NCBI GenBank assembly: GCA_002350805.1
Contig: DEFO01000036.1
Coordinates: forward strand, 1 to 64,000
DNA length: 64,000 bases
Source of the DNA: Prevotella sp. UBA2850
Lineage (GTDB): Bacteria; Bacteroidota; Bacteroidia; Bacteroidales; Bacteroidaceae
Direction: 5' to 3'
Every line of letters starts with the position of its first letter. The stretch's first letter is position 1. Under the pieces are notes generated by a model. That model saw only the letters and a list, made by a program, of their open reading frames with translations. It searched no databases and was not told the origin of the DNA. This document shows positions 1 to 9,127 of the stretch, in pieces. Made by a program: the position numbers and the translations under genes.

Positions 1-126
1 TGAGATTGCTTGCGGATTTTAGGGTAAAATTGCAAAAGAAAACCCAAAAAGAGTTATTAACTATCAACTTATTCTTGGTTTTTGCGGAGAGAACTTTTAT
101 CATTATTAACAAAACCTAAATAGTCT

Positions 127-3100
127 ATGAAGAAAAAGCTATTGACTCTTTTGGCCCTGCTATTCCTTTTTACAGGTATGGCGATGGCCCAGACAACAGT
201 CAATGGTACCGTTGTGTCTGCTGATGACGGAGAGCCAATTATCGGTGCCTCCATCCGTCTGGCAGGAACCAACTTTGGTGCTGTGACTGACGTTAATGGA
301 AAGTTTACAATTACACTTCGTCAGGGGATTACAAAAATCACCGTCTCTTATGTGGGATACACCACCCAGACCGTGACCATCAAGCCCAACATGAAAATTG
401 TGCTTGCCCCCGACTCCAAGACCATCGAGGAAGTGGTGGTAACAGGTATGCAACGCGTTGACAAGCGCCTGTTTACTGGTTCTACCTCGAAGGTGAACGC
501 GCAAGAGGCAAAGATTGACGGTATTGCCGATATCTCGCGCTCGCTGGAAGGTCGTGCTGCCGGTGTATCGGTGCAGAACGTGACGGGTACCTTCGGTACG
601 GCTCCGAAAATCCGTGTGCGTGGTGCCACCTCTATCTACGGTTCGTCGAAGCCCCTGTGGGTGGTCGACGGTGTGATTCAAGAGGATGTGGTAGACGTCG
701 ATGCCGACGCGCTGTCATCAGGTGATGCAGAGACGCTGATCTCGAGCGCCATCGCAGGACTGAACGCCGACGATATCGAGTCGTTCCAGATTCTGAAGGA
801 CGGTTCGGCAACCTCTATCTATGGTGCCCGCGCCATGGCTGGTGTGATTGTCGTCACCACGAAGAAAGGACAGCAAGGTACGGCCCGCATCAACTACACG
901 GGTGAGTACACCATGCGATTGATTCCGAGTTACTCGACGTTCAACATCATGAACTCGCAGGACCAGATGTCTATCTATCAGGAGCTGCAGCAAAAGGGTT
1001 ACTTGCTCTATGCCGGAACAGCCAATGCCTCGAGCAGTGGTGTCTACGGAAAGATGTACCAGCTGCTCTCGCAGTACGACGAGACCAACGGTCAGTTCGG
1101 ACTGGCCAACACACCTGAGGCCAAGGCTGCTTACCTGCGCGACGCTGAGTACAGAAACACCAACTGGTTTAAGGAGTTGTTCTCGAACAACATCATGCAC
1201 AACCACTCTATCAGCATCTCGGCCGGTACCGACAAAGTGCAGTACTACGGTTCGCTGAGTGCCATGTTCGACCCGGGATGGACGCTGCAGAGTAAGGTGG
1301 AACGCTATACCGCCAACCAGAATGCCACATTCAAGATTTCCAAGAAGGTCTCGCTGAACATGATTGGTAATGCCTCGTTCCGCAAACAGCGCGCCCCCGG
1401 TACGCTGGGACAGTCGACCAACGTGGTGACCGGTGAGGTATCGCGCGACTTCGATATCAACCCCTACTCTTACGCCTTGAACACCTCGCGTGCCCTTGAC
1501 CCCAATGTGTTCTACACCCGCAACTATGCTCCGTTCAACATCTTGCATGAGTTGGACAACAACTACCTGGATGTGAATGTGGCCGACGTACGTGTGCAGG
1601 GCCGCTTGAACTACAAGCCCATCACCAAGGTGGAGCTGAGCGTGCTGGGTGCCGTGAAATACTCGGCCACCTCGCGCGAACATTATATCTTAGATGACTC
1701 TAACCAGGCACTGGCCTTCCGCGCCATGGACACAGCCACCATCCGCGACAACAACTCGCGTCTGTATTCTGACCCTGAGAAGCCCTACGACCTGCCAATT
1801 ACCGTACTGCCCTATGGAGGTATCTTCGAGCGCAGGGACAACAGCATGTTCGGATGGGACTTCCGTGCCACCGCACAATACAACGACGTTTACAACAACG
1901 ACCACATTCTGAACCTATACGGCGGTATGGAGACCAACTCGTACGACCGTCATTCTACATGGTTCCGCGGATGGGGTATGCAATACGACATGGGTGAGGT
2001 ACCCAACTACGACTATCACGTGTTCAAGAAGGGACAGGAAGACGGCAGCAACTACTACAGCATGGGCAACAGCCACTCGCGCAGTGCCGCCTTCTTCGCC
2101 AACGCCACCTATTCTTATAAAGGCCGCTACACGCTGAACGGCACCTACCGCTACGAGGGAACCAACGGACTGGGTAAGGCCCGCAGCAGCCGCTGGCTGC
2201 CCACATGGAACGTCTCTGCCGCATGGAATGCCCACGAGGAGAGCTGGTTCAAGAACTTGCAGCCTGCCCTGTCACACCTGACGCTGAAAGCCTCTTACTC
2301 GCTGACTGCCGACCGTCCGGCCGTTACCAACGCCCTGCCGATCATCCGCAGCCAGACGCGCTGGCGCTATTTCACCAAGGACAGTGAGACAGAGCTTTAC
2401 ATCTCCAGCATTGCCAACCCCAACCTGACTTACGAGAAGAAGCACGAGCTGAACCTAGGCTTCGAGGCAGGTTTCGTGAACAACCGCATCAACTTCACCT
2501 TCGACTGGTATAAGCGTAACAACTTCGACCTGATTGGCCGCGCCGATGTCGATGGAACCGACGGTTTCTCGAGCAAGAGCGCCAACATTGCCGAGATGAA
2601 GTCGAATGGTGTGGAGCTGAGCCTCTCGACCACTAACATCAAGACCAAGGACTTCACCTGGAGCACCAGTTTCATCTACTCACATACGCACAATGAGGTG
2701 ACCAAGCTGAAGACCACCACCCGCATGTACGCCTTCCTGACCGGTACCGGTTTCGCACGCGAAGGCTATCCCGTGCGCGGACTGTTCTCTGTTCCGTTCA
2801 ACGGACTGAACTACGAGGGTCTGCCCTCATTCATCAATGAGGACGGTGAGGTGACCGTGACCGGCATCAACTATCAGCTCTCCGACATGGAGAAGCTCGG
2901 ATTCCTGGTCTACGAAGGACCGACCGATCCGACCGACACAGGTTCGTTTGGAAACATCTTCAAATGGAAAGGCCTGACGCTGAACATATTTATTACCTAT
3001 TCGTTCGGAAATGCCATCCGTCTGGACAACTCGTTCAGAAGCAGCTATAGCGACCTGGCTTCTATGCCGAAGGAGTTCCGCAACCGTTGGATGGTGCCCG

Positions 3101-3444
3101 GCGATGAGAATATCACCAACATTCCCACTATTGCCTCGCGCCGCCAGAACTGGAACCTCAGCGGACTGAGCTATGCCTACAATGCCTACAACTACTCATC
3201 GGTACGCACGGCCAAGGGCGACTTCATCCGCATGAAGGAGATGTCACTGTCGTATGACTTCCCGAAGAAGTTGATCCGTACCATCGGACTCTACAACCTC
3301 TCGATGAAGCTGCAGGCTACCAACCTCTTCTTGATATATGCCGACAAGAAGCTCAACGGACAAGACCCCGAGTTCTTCAATACAGGTGGTGTTGCCGCGC
3401 CTCTGCCCAAGCAGTTCACACTCACGCTGAGACTCGGTATTTAA
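127..3444 (+). CDS. SusC/RagA-family TonB-dependent outer-membrane transporter
   Basis: This is the 1105-residue outer-membrane barrel of a SusCD nutrient importer, powered by TonB. An N-terminal signal peptide ends near AMA-Q (about residue 21). It is followed by a carboxypeptidase-regulatory-like beta domain (residues about 24-95, with GEPIIGASI and TDVNGKF), a TonB box (EEVVVTG near residue 102), a plug domain with WVVDGV and a long 22-strand-type barrel ending in LTLRLGI. Length is normal for the family. The ATG is followed directly by the signal peptide. The partner SusD starts 41 bases downstream, after a 7-bp repeat array. The operon has no glycan hydrolase but does contain a metallopeptidase gene, so a peptide or protein substrate is the better guess; the substrate itself cannot be read from the sequence. 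Confidence 0.95.
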   Translation: MKKKLLTLLALLFLFTGMAMAQTTVNGTVVSADDGEPIIGASIRLAGTNFGAVTDVNGKFTITLRQGITKITVSYVGYTTQTVTIKPNMKIVLAPDSKTIEEVVVTGMQRVDKRLFTGSTSKVNAQEAKIDGIADISRSLEGRAAGVSVQNVTGTFGTAPKIRVRGATSIYGSSKPLWVVDGVIQEDVVDVDADALSSGDAETLISSAIAGLNADDIESFQILKDGSATSIYGARAMAGVIVVTTKKGQQGTARINYTGEYTMRLIPSYSTFNIMNSQDQMSIYQELQQKGYLLYAGTANASSSGVYGKMYQLLSQYDETNGQFGLANTPEAKAAYLRDAEYRNTNWFKELFSNNIMHNHSISISAGTDKVQYYGSLSAMFDPGWTLQSKVERYTANQNATFKISKKVSLNMIGNASFRKQRAPGTLGQSTNVVTGEVSRDFDINPYSYALNTSRALDPNVFYTRNYAPFNILHELDNNYLDVNVADVRVQGRLNYKPITKVELSVLGAVKYSATSREHYILDDSNQALAFRAMDTATIRDNNSRLYSDPEKPYDLPITVLPYGGIFERRDNSMFGWDFRATAQYNDVYNNDHILNLYGGMETNSYDRHSTWFRGWGMQYDMGEVPNYDYHVFKKGQEDGSNYYSMGNSHSRSAAFFANATYSYKGRYTLNGTYRYEGTNGLGKARSSRWLPTWNVSAAWNAHEESWFKNLQPALSHLTLKASYSLTADRPAVTNALPIIRSQTRWRYFTKDSETELYISSIANPNLTYEKKHELNLGFEAGFVNNRINFTFDWYKRNNFDLIGRADVDGTDGFSSKSANIAEMKSNGVELSLSTTNIKTKDFTWSTSFIYSHTHNEVTKLKTTTRMYAFLTGTGFAREGYPVRGLFSVPFNGLNYEGLPSFINEDGEVTVTGINYQLSDMEKLGFLVYEGPTDPTDTGSFGNIFKWKGLTLNIFITYSFGNAIRLDNSFRSSYSDLASMPKEFRNRWMVPGDENITNIPTIASRRQNWNLSGLSYAYNAYNYSSVRTAKGDFIRMKEMSLSYDFPKKLIRTIGLYNLSMKLQATNLFLIYADKKLNGQDPEFFNTGGVAAPLPKQFTLTLRLGI

Positions 3445-3485
3445 GTAACAGAAAATTGATAATTGACAATTGAAGATTGAAGATT

Positions 3486-5114
3486 ATGAATACACATATA
3501 TATAATAAGATAGTAACGAGCGTACTGGCCGGTCTGCTGATGCTTGCTCCTTGTCTGTTGTCTTCGTGCGACGAATTCCTGGACGAGATGCCCGACAACC
3601 GTACGACCATCGATAAAGAGAAGAAAGTGAAGGACATCCTCACCAGCGCTTACCCCGACCATGAGTATGGAGTGGTTTGTGAGTTCTCCTCCGACAATGT
3701 GGATGAGTTCAACAACACCAATGGCTCCAGCAACAGATGGTTCATGCAGCTGGGACACTGGGAGGACATCACCGAGACCTTCAACGAGGGACCTAACAAC
3801 CTATGGACTGGCTATTACTCAACAGCCGTGACAGCCAATATGGCCCTCGAGGGCATTGAGAACCTGGGTGGTCCTCACAATGCCCTGCTCACCAAATGCA
3901 AGGGTGAAGCCCTTGTGTTGCGTGCCTACGCCCACTTCATGCTGGCCAACATCTTCTGCAAGGCTTACGACCCTGCTACTGCAGCCAACGTGCTGGGTGT
4001 GTACTACCAGTACGACACAGGTACGGAGGTAGGAGTGGTTAATCCGCGTGGAAACCTGCAGGAAGTATATGAGAAGATTGAGGCCGACCTGGAAGAGGGT
4101 CTGCCGCTGCTGGACGACGACTACGCCTCGCCAAAATATCACTTCAACCGCAAAGCCGCCTATGCCTTTGCCTCGCGCTTCTACCTGTATGCAGGCAAGT
4201 GGGATCAGTGCATCAAGTATGCCAACCTCTGCCTGGGCGAGGCTCCGCAGAGCATGCTCCGTGACTGGGTGGCTTACGCTGAACTGGCCACCAGCGGTAC
4301 AGCCCGTCCGCTGAACTACGTGTCGACCGAGAACAACTGCAACCTGCTGATGACGGCCTGCTACTCGCGCTTGGGTACCATGTTCCTCAACTATAACAGC
4401 TACAAGCATTTCGCCCACGGACAGTACATCAACGGCAACGAGACATTCGGTGCTGCTCACATTTGGGGTGAAGGTAAGAATGCCTATAAAGACGGAGGCA
4501 CATCCTACTATCCCAGCGGTACCGACCTGGGCTACTGCGTGGCACGCCGCTGCCCGTACTTGTTTGAGACCACTGACCCCGTGGCCGGTACTGGTTACTA
4601 TCGCACCATCTTCCCCGCATTTACTGCCGACGACTGTCTGCTGGAGCGTGCCGAGGCATATATCCATCTCAAGCAGTACAACAAGGCTTGCGAGGATATG
4701 AACCTCTGGATGCATAACTATACCACAAACGAAACCTTGATACTGACTCCCGACACGATTCAGAAATTCTACAGCAAAGTTGGTTATTGCTACGAGATTA
4801 CCGAGGAAGACCAGACGGGTATGGTATCAACCATTAAGAAGCATCTCCATCCCGTTGGCTTCACCATCGAGGCCGAGGGCAGTGTTGACGAGTGCATGTA
4901 TCAGTGTCTGCTCGATATGCGCCGCATCGAGACCATCCACCGCGGCATGCGCTGGTTCGACATCAAGCGCTTCGGTATGGAGATCAAGCGTCGCATGATG
5001 GAGAACCATGTTCCCGGAAGACTGGTCGACGTCCTGACTGTCGACGACGAGCGCAAGGCCATCCAGGTGCCCCAACAGGCCCGCGATGCCGGAGTAACAC
5101 CGAATCCACGTTAA
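3486..5114 (+). CDS. SusD/RagB-family substrate-binding lipoprotein
   Basis: Surface lipoprotein of 542 residues that forms the lid on the SusC barrel and captures substrate. The signal peptide ends in a lipobox with Cys28 (LLSSC-DEF). The body has the helical TPR-like pattern of SusD (residues about 90-280) and the conserved C-terminal RRIETIHRGMRWFDIKRFG stretch. A TTG nine bases upstream is in frame, but the ATG at 3486 is the better start: it gives a normal signal peptide, and the TTG lies inside a repeat array. It pairs with the SusC gene upstream and is followed 35 bases later by the metallopeptidase gene, so all are probably on one transcript. Confidence 0.93.
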   Translation: MNTHIYNKIVTSVLAGLLMLAPCLLSSCDEFLDEMPDNRTTIDKEKKVKDILTSAYPDHEYGVVCEFSSDNVDEFNNTNGSSNRWFMQLGHWEDITETFNEGPNNLWTGYYSTAVTANMALEGIENLGGPHNALLTKCKGEALVLRAYAHFMLANIFCKAYDPATAANVLGVYYQYDTGTEVGVVNPRGNLQEVYEKIEADLEEGLPLLDDDYASPKYHFNRKAAYAFASRFYLYAGKWDQCIKYANLCLGEAPQSMLRDWVAYAELATSGTARPLNYVSTENNCNLLMTACYSRLGTMFLNYNSYKHFAHGQYINGNETFGAAHIWGEGKNAYKDGGTSYYPSGTDLGYCVARRCPYLFETTDPVAGTGYYRTIFPAFTADDCLLERAEAYIHLKQYNKACEDMNLWMHNYTTNETLILTPDTIQKFYSKVGYCYEITEEDQTGMVSTIKKHLHPVGFTIEAEGSVDECMYQCLLDMRRIETIHRGMRWFDIKRFGMEIKRRMMENHVPGRLVDVLTVDDERKAIQVPQQARDAGVTPNPR

Positions 5115-5149
5115 GTTGATTTATCGTAACATTTATAATCCGACGTGAT

Positions 5150-6052
5150 ATGAAAAAATATATAATCTTTTCAATAGCATTACTGGCAGGAGCGTTCTTC
5201 ATGACATCCTGCTCGGAGGATGAGCTCAACAAGGAGAGTATCATCACCCTCGACAAGGTTGATAAGAATCCTTTCGACGAGTGGCTGGAGGCCAATTTTG
5301 TCAACACCTACAACATCGAGGTGAAATATCGTTTCGAGGATATCGAGTCAGACCACAACTACTATGTGATTCCTGCCGAATACAACCAGGCTATCAAGTT
5401 AGCACACATCGTGAAATATGCATGTCTGGAGGCTTTCGACGAGGCTGCCGGCATATCATTCACACGTGCCAACTTCCCGAAGCTTATCTATATGGTAGGA
5501 AACTGGGAGTACCGCAACAACGGTACGATGGTGCTGGGTACCGCAGAAGGTGGTAAGAAAATCTTCCTGTCTGGTGTGAACCATGTAAACGAGTACACAA
5601 TGAGTCGTGCAAACTTGAACCACTACTACCTGAAGACTATCTTCCATGAGTTCACCCACATCCTGAACCAGACCAGGGACTACTCACCTGAATACAAACT
5701 CATCACACCCACTACATACATTGCTGGTGAGTGGAGCTCGGACACTAACAACAAGGATACCGTTTATCTGCCCAAGGGCTATATCTCTGGTTACGCACGT
5801 CATAGTGCCGGTGAGGACTTTGCAGAGATGTTCTCCATCTACGTAACCAACGACAAGGCTACCTGGGACGGTTTCTTGGAGACAGCCGGTAAGGAAGGCG
5901 CAGGCTGGATCAATGCCAAACTCGACCTGGTGAAGAGCTATATGCGCGACTCTTGGGGCATCAACATGGATGAGCTACGCGAAATCGTATTGCGACGTGA
6001 GAACGACGTTGCCAACCGTATTGTAGATTTGACCGACCTATCCGTAAAATAA
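5150..6052 (+). CDS. surface lipoprotein, putative zinc metallopeptidase (Mx1-like)
   Basis: 300-residue lipoprotein with a lipobox at Cys21. The acidic SEDE after the cysteine fits the Bacteroidota surface-export signal. It carries a zincin motif, His166-Glu-Phe-Thr-His170, with a possible third zinc ligand at Glu222 or Glu226 in GEDFAEMF. This matches the putative zinc-binding metallopeptidase families often found in SusCD operons. It probably acts on the cell surface, trimming protein or peptide substrate for the importer. Substrate and true peptidase activity are inferred. It sits 35 bases after susD and 13 bases before the next lipoprotein gene, so it is clearly within the operon. Confidence 0.85.
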   Translation: MKKYIIFSIALLAGAFFMTSCSEDELNKESIITLDKVDKNPFDEWLEANFVNTYNIEVKYRFEDIESDHNYYVIPAEYNQAIKLAHIVKYACLEAFDEAAGISFTRANFPKLIYMVGNWEYRNNGTMVLGTAEGGKKIFLSGVNHVNEYTMSRANLNHYYLKTIFHEFTHILNQTRDYSPEYKLITPTTYIAGEWSSDTNNKDTVYLPKGYISGYARHSAGEDFAEMFSIYVTNDKATWDGFLETAGKEGAGWINAKLDLVKSYMRDSWGINMDELREIVLRRENDVANRIVDLTDLSVK

Positions 6053-6065
6053 AAAAGGAACGATT

Positions 6066-7418
6066 ATGAAAAAGAACATATTTTATCTGCTTTTCCTGCT
6101 TCCGGCACTGATGTTTCAATCGTGCCTGAAAAATCAGGAAGATACGTTCGACGACCTAGCTACACACCGTCTGACCGAATACAACGAGAAAGCCAAGAGC
6201 ACGCTCATGAGCTCTGAATACGGATGGGTATTCGAGATTTTCCCAAAGAACACCCAAGAGTATGGCGGCTACGTCTTCACCTGTAAGTTCGACGAGCAGA
6301 CAGCCACCATCATGAGTGAGCCCCTGCCCGGAACTGGTACTCCCAAAGGCACCGACGTGTGCTACTACAAGCTGAGCTACGAGGACGGCCCAACGCTGAT
6401 CTTCGATACCTACAGCCCGATTATGCACTATTTTGCCGAAGGCTCCAGCAAGGGTTATCAGGCTTATGGCGGCGATACAGAGTATGTCATCGACAGCATT
6501 GGCAACGACATCATCAAGGTGCATGGTGCCCGTTCTAAGAACAAATGTTATCTCTATCGCCTGACGGTGCCCGCCGAAGAGTATCTGGCATCGCTGAACA
6601 CCTTCCAGACCGACTTCTGGGATCCCGAGAAACAGTCGTACAGCTGCATGAAAGGCACCATCAATGGCGAGCAGTTCAACGCCGAGTTCCTCACATCACG
6701 CCAGATGGAGTTTACCGTTGGCGAGAACGACTTAGAGACCGAGGCCTACACCTATACACCGAACAGTTTGCGCCTCTATAAGGCACTGACGGTGGGCGGT
6801 GTGAAAATCCGCGAGTTTGCCTACGACATGACCTCTCATAACTACACGGCCATTGACGAGCAGGGCAACCGCTATCCGCTGGAAGGCTCATTCCCGCAGT
6901 GGGTCATCAACTACGACAGTTGGGCAGGCAATTACGAGCTCATGATTCGAAGCAAGGCCGTCGATGGCGACATCAGTACCCTCAATGTGTCGCTTGAGCC
7001 TGTTCCCGACCGTAGCGTCTACCTCATGAAGGGCGTCAATCCCAACTACGACCTCGAACTGGAGTACAACAAGGCCGAGAACTCGCTTACGCTGCATCCA
7101 CAGCTCGTGGGTGAGCCGCTGGCCAACGGCAATGTCATCCTGTTGGCAGGATGGTCGTCGAAGGGCTTTGTGCACTACGGACTGTACACCACCAAGGTGA
7201 ATTCGGGCATGAAGCTCTACTGGAGCGAGTCGGAGCAAATGTACAAGTGGACCGACAACGGTGCATGGGGCTCTTACAAGGTAGAGGGCTGGTGCATCTA
7301 TGTCTTCAAGGGCACTTCACGTGTGGGCTATATCTCTCTGACAGACGCCGAGCAGGCTGCCTATGCTATTAATGGTAACACCCGTATTTACGGAATGGTA
7401 GGACTTAAACGGAAATAA
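6066..7418 (+). CDS. DUF4302-type surface lipoprotein
   Basis: 450-residue lipoprotein with lipobox Cys20 (FQSC-LKNQ). After the signal, the segment from RLTEYNEKAKSTLMSSEYGW onward, with the later KFDEQTATIMSEP stretch, resembles the DUF4302 family, which commonly follows SusCD and metallopeptidase genes in Bacteroidota. The rest is a beta-rich extracellular module with no enzyme motif I can recognise. It is probably an accessory binding or scaffold lipoprotein of the importer. The gene begins 13 bases after the peptidase gene and ends 3 bases before the next lipoprotein gene, which suggests coupled translation. The function remains unknown. Confidence 0.8.
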   Translation: MKKNIFYLLFLLPALMFQSCLKNQEDTFDDLATHRLTEYNEKAKSTLMSSEYGWVFEIFPKNTQEYGGYVFTCKFDEQTATIMSEPLPGTGTPKGTDVCYYKLSYEDGPTLIFDTYSPIMHYFAEGSSKGYQAYGGDTEYVIDSIGNDIIKVHGARSKNKCYLYRLTVPAEEYLASLNTFQTDFWDPEKQSYSCMKGTINGEQFNAEFLTSRQMEFTVGENDLETEAYTYTPNSLRLYKALTVGGVKIREFAYDMTSHNYTAIDEQGNRYPLEGSFPQWVINYDSWAGNYELMIRSKAVDGDISTLNVSLEPVPDRSVYLMKGVNPNYDLELEYNKAENSLTLHPQLVGEPLANGNVILLAGWSSKGFVHYGLYTTKVNSGMKLYWSESEQMYKWTDNGAWGSYKVEGWCIYVFKGTSRVGYISLTDAEQAAYAINGNTRIYGMVGLKRK

Positions 7419-7421
7419 GAT

Positions 7422-8756
7422 ATGAAAAAGATTATAAGTTTCGTCAGTATTCTGATGTGTGCGTTCCTCGTGTTCTCATGCGGCGAAGATGAGACCGAGA
7501 ACCCCTACGCAAAGAAATCTTCCATCACCATCGAGAAGGCCGATGTGGAATTCCAATGCGTTCCCTCGCAGGGAACCATCCAATGCTCATCGCCCAACGG
7601 TATTACCCGCGTGGAGTCGAGCACCTCTTGGTGCACGGCTTCAGCCAGCGGCAACACCGTGACAGTGAATGTGGAGCAGAACCTCGACCGAGCATCGCGC
7701 GCCGCCAAGTTGAAGATCTACTCGGGCAACGACTATGCTGAGGTGACGGTACAGCAGATGGGTATTACCTTCTGTGTCAACAACGGTAATGATCTTAACG
7801 CCAGTGCCGCACCAATGACCCACGACCTTGTCGTCGCCTATACTGGTAACAAGAACTATACGGTGGCACCATCGGAGGTCGACTGGGCTACCTTCCGCCT
7901 CGAAGACGGCATCCTGCATGTCACTCTGAAGGTGAACCCCAACAAGGCCAGCAGAAGTACTGTTGCCAAACTCACCGACGGAGAGAGCACTACAGAGATA
8001 AAAATCTTGCAGAACGGTCTGTCGTTCATCGTCAACGACGGCAACAGTTACTTAGCCAACGACGGCGCTACCACAAAAGAACTGGCCATCGAGGCCACTC
8101 CTGGCATCACATATACGGTGGCACCATCAACCGTCGACTGGGCTACGTTCAGCATCAAGGACGGTGCACTGGTAGTCAAACTCAATGCAAACAACACGGG
8201 TGATGTCCGCAAAACCACAGCCACCATCACCTATGCAGGAGAGCTGACCTATACCGTTAAGATTTATCAGTGCGAGATCGAGAAAGACATGCTGGGAGAC
8301 TACACCTTCTATTATGGTACGAATGGTGCAAGCAAAGTTGACGTAAAACTACAAAATGATGGTGGAAATTATTATTTGGTATTCGATCAAGGTGCTATAC
8401 CTATAAGTATGACCCTTGGAGACTCCGAGAATCCCAAAATGAAGTTCAACAACCTTGATTTTGTAGGCAACTGGAAGACATCCAGCGTGACTACCGACCA
8501 GGCTATCGTGCTGTTGATGTATACGAACGGATCATCGATTTACCGCACCAGCAATAAAACCTCCGTATCACTTGATGGTACTTCCTCATTCGATTTGTCG
8601 GCGGGTGCTATCACATGGAATCTTGTAGGAACAGCTCCTTCAGGATACACATTCTATGCACTGCGTGTGGCTAACACATCTGCCGGTACCTATGCTAGCA
8701 TTACCAATACGAACATTACAGCTTTCAACTATCCTTCGAAGCTGGTAAAGAAATAA
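7422..8756 (+). CDS. BACON-repeat surface lipoprotein
   Basis: 444-residue lipoprotein (lipobox Cys20, then acidic GEDETE). It has three tandem immunoglobulin-like BACON modules at roughly residues 35-120, 120-202 and 203-290. Each ends in a strand such as EVTVQQMG, EIKILQNG or TVKIYQCE. Modules two and three share YTVAPS.VDWATF almost exactly, showing recent internal duplication. The C-terminal 150 residues are a separate beta-rich domain of unknown kind, likely the ligand-binding part, with BACON acting as a spacer. It is the last gene of the operon, and the terminator at 8829 follows. BACON domains occur in glycan- and mucin-related proteins, but here no ligand can be named. Confidence 0.85.
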   Translation: MKKIISFVSILMCAFLVFSCGEDETENPYAKKSSITIEKADVEFQCVPSQGTIQCSSPNGITRVESSTSWCTASASGNTVTVNVEQNLDRASRAAKLKIYSGNDYAEVTVQQMGITFCVNNGNDLNASAAPMTHDLVVAYTGNKNYTVAPSEVDWATFRLEDGILHVTLKVNPNKASRSTVAKLTDGESTTEIKILQNGLSFIVNDGNSYLANDGATTKELAIEATPGITYTVAPSTVDWATFSIKDGALVVKLNANNTGDVRKTTATITYAGELTYTVKIYQCEIEKDMLGDYTFYYGTNGASKVDVKLQNDGGNYYLVFDQGAIPISMTLGDSENPKMKFNNLDFVGNWKTSSVTTDQAIVLLMYTNGSSIYRTSNKTSVSLDGTSSFDLSAGAITWNLVGTAPSGYTFYALRVANTSAGTYASITNTNITAFNYPSKLVKK

Positions 8757-8828
8757 AAGCGTGACAACATGAAAATGGAGTTGATTAAAACTCAATAAGT
8801 TCTCCTCCAATATTTGTTAGTCAAATGA

Positions 8829-8867
8829 AGAGCCGTTTTCCCGCGAGGGACGACGGCTCTGTTTTTT
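8829..8867 (+). terminator. Rho-independent terminator of the first SusCD operon
   Basis: AGAGCCGT (8829-8836) pairs with ACGGCTCT (8853-8860). A short inner TCCC/GGGA stem sits in the loop, and the hairpin is followed by GTTTTTT. It lies 72 bases after the stop of the BACON gene. The rest of the gene-free stretch 8757-9127 holds only the palindrome at 9056-9106; a small open frame across the hairpin is not credible. Confidence 0.85.
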
Positions 8868-9055
8868 ATCACCTTTTACAGGATAGGAGATTGAGGAACT
8901 ACAGGTGCCTTCTTATGAAACGACCAATGGAATTCGTTTCAGACATCAGGACACCATGTATCAAGCATGATAACACAGCCTTTCAGGAACAAAAACGCCC
9001 TGTTTTTCTTGCCTAAAACGGATTGTCTATGTGACAAGAACACTTCACAAGATGA

Positions 9056-9106
9056 ACTAGTAGAACTTGTGCGACGAGATATGCTAGCAACACAAGTTCT
9101 ACTAGT
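9056..9106. repeat. 16-bp perfect inverted repeat, possible bidirectional stop
   Basis: ACTAGTAGAACTTGTG at 9056-9071 and its exact reverse complement at 9091-9106 flank a 19-base loop that contains CTAGCAAC. It sits between the convergent ends of the import operon and glsB. There is no T-run on either side, so it is not a classic terminator. A degenerate relative lies between murE and mraY (16796-16863), so this is a dispersed element. Confidence 0.8.
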
Positions 9107-9127
9107 CTATGGAATAAAGGATAGATA

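Noticed and set aside
8825..9016. 63-codon frame after the first operon
   Set aside because: It begins inside the terminator hairpin and has no recognisable content.
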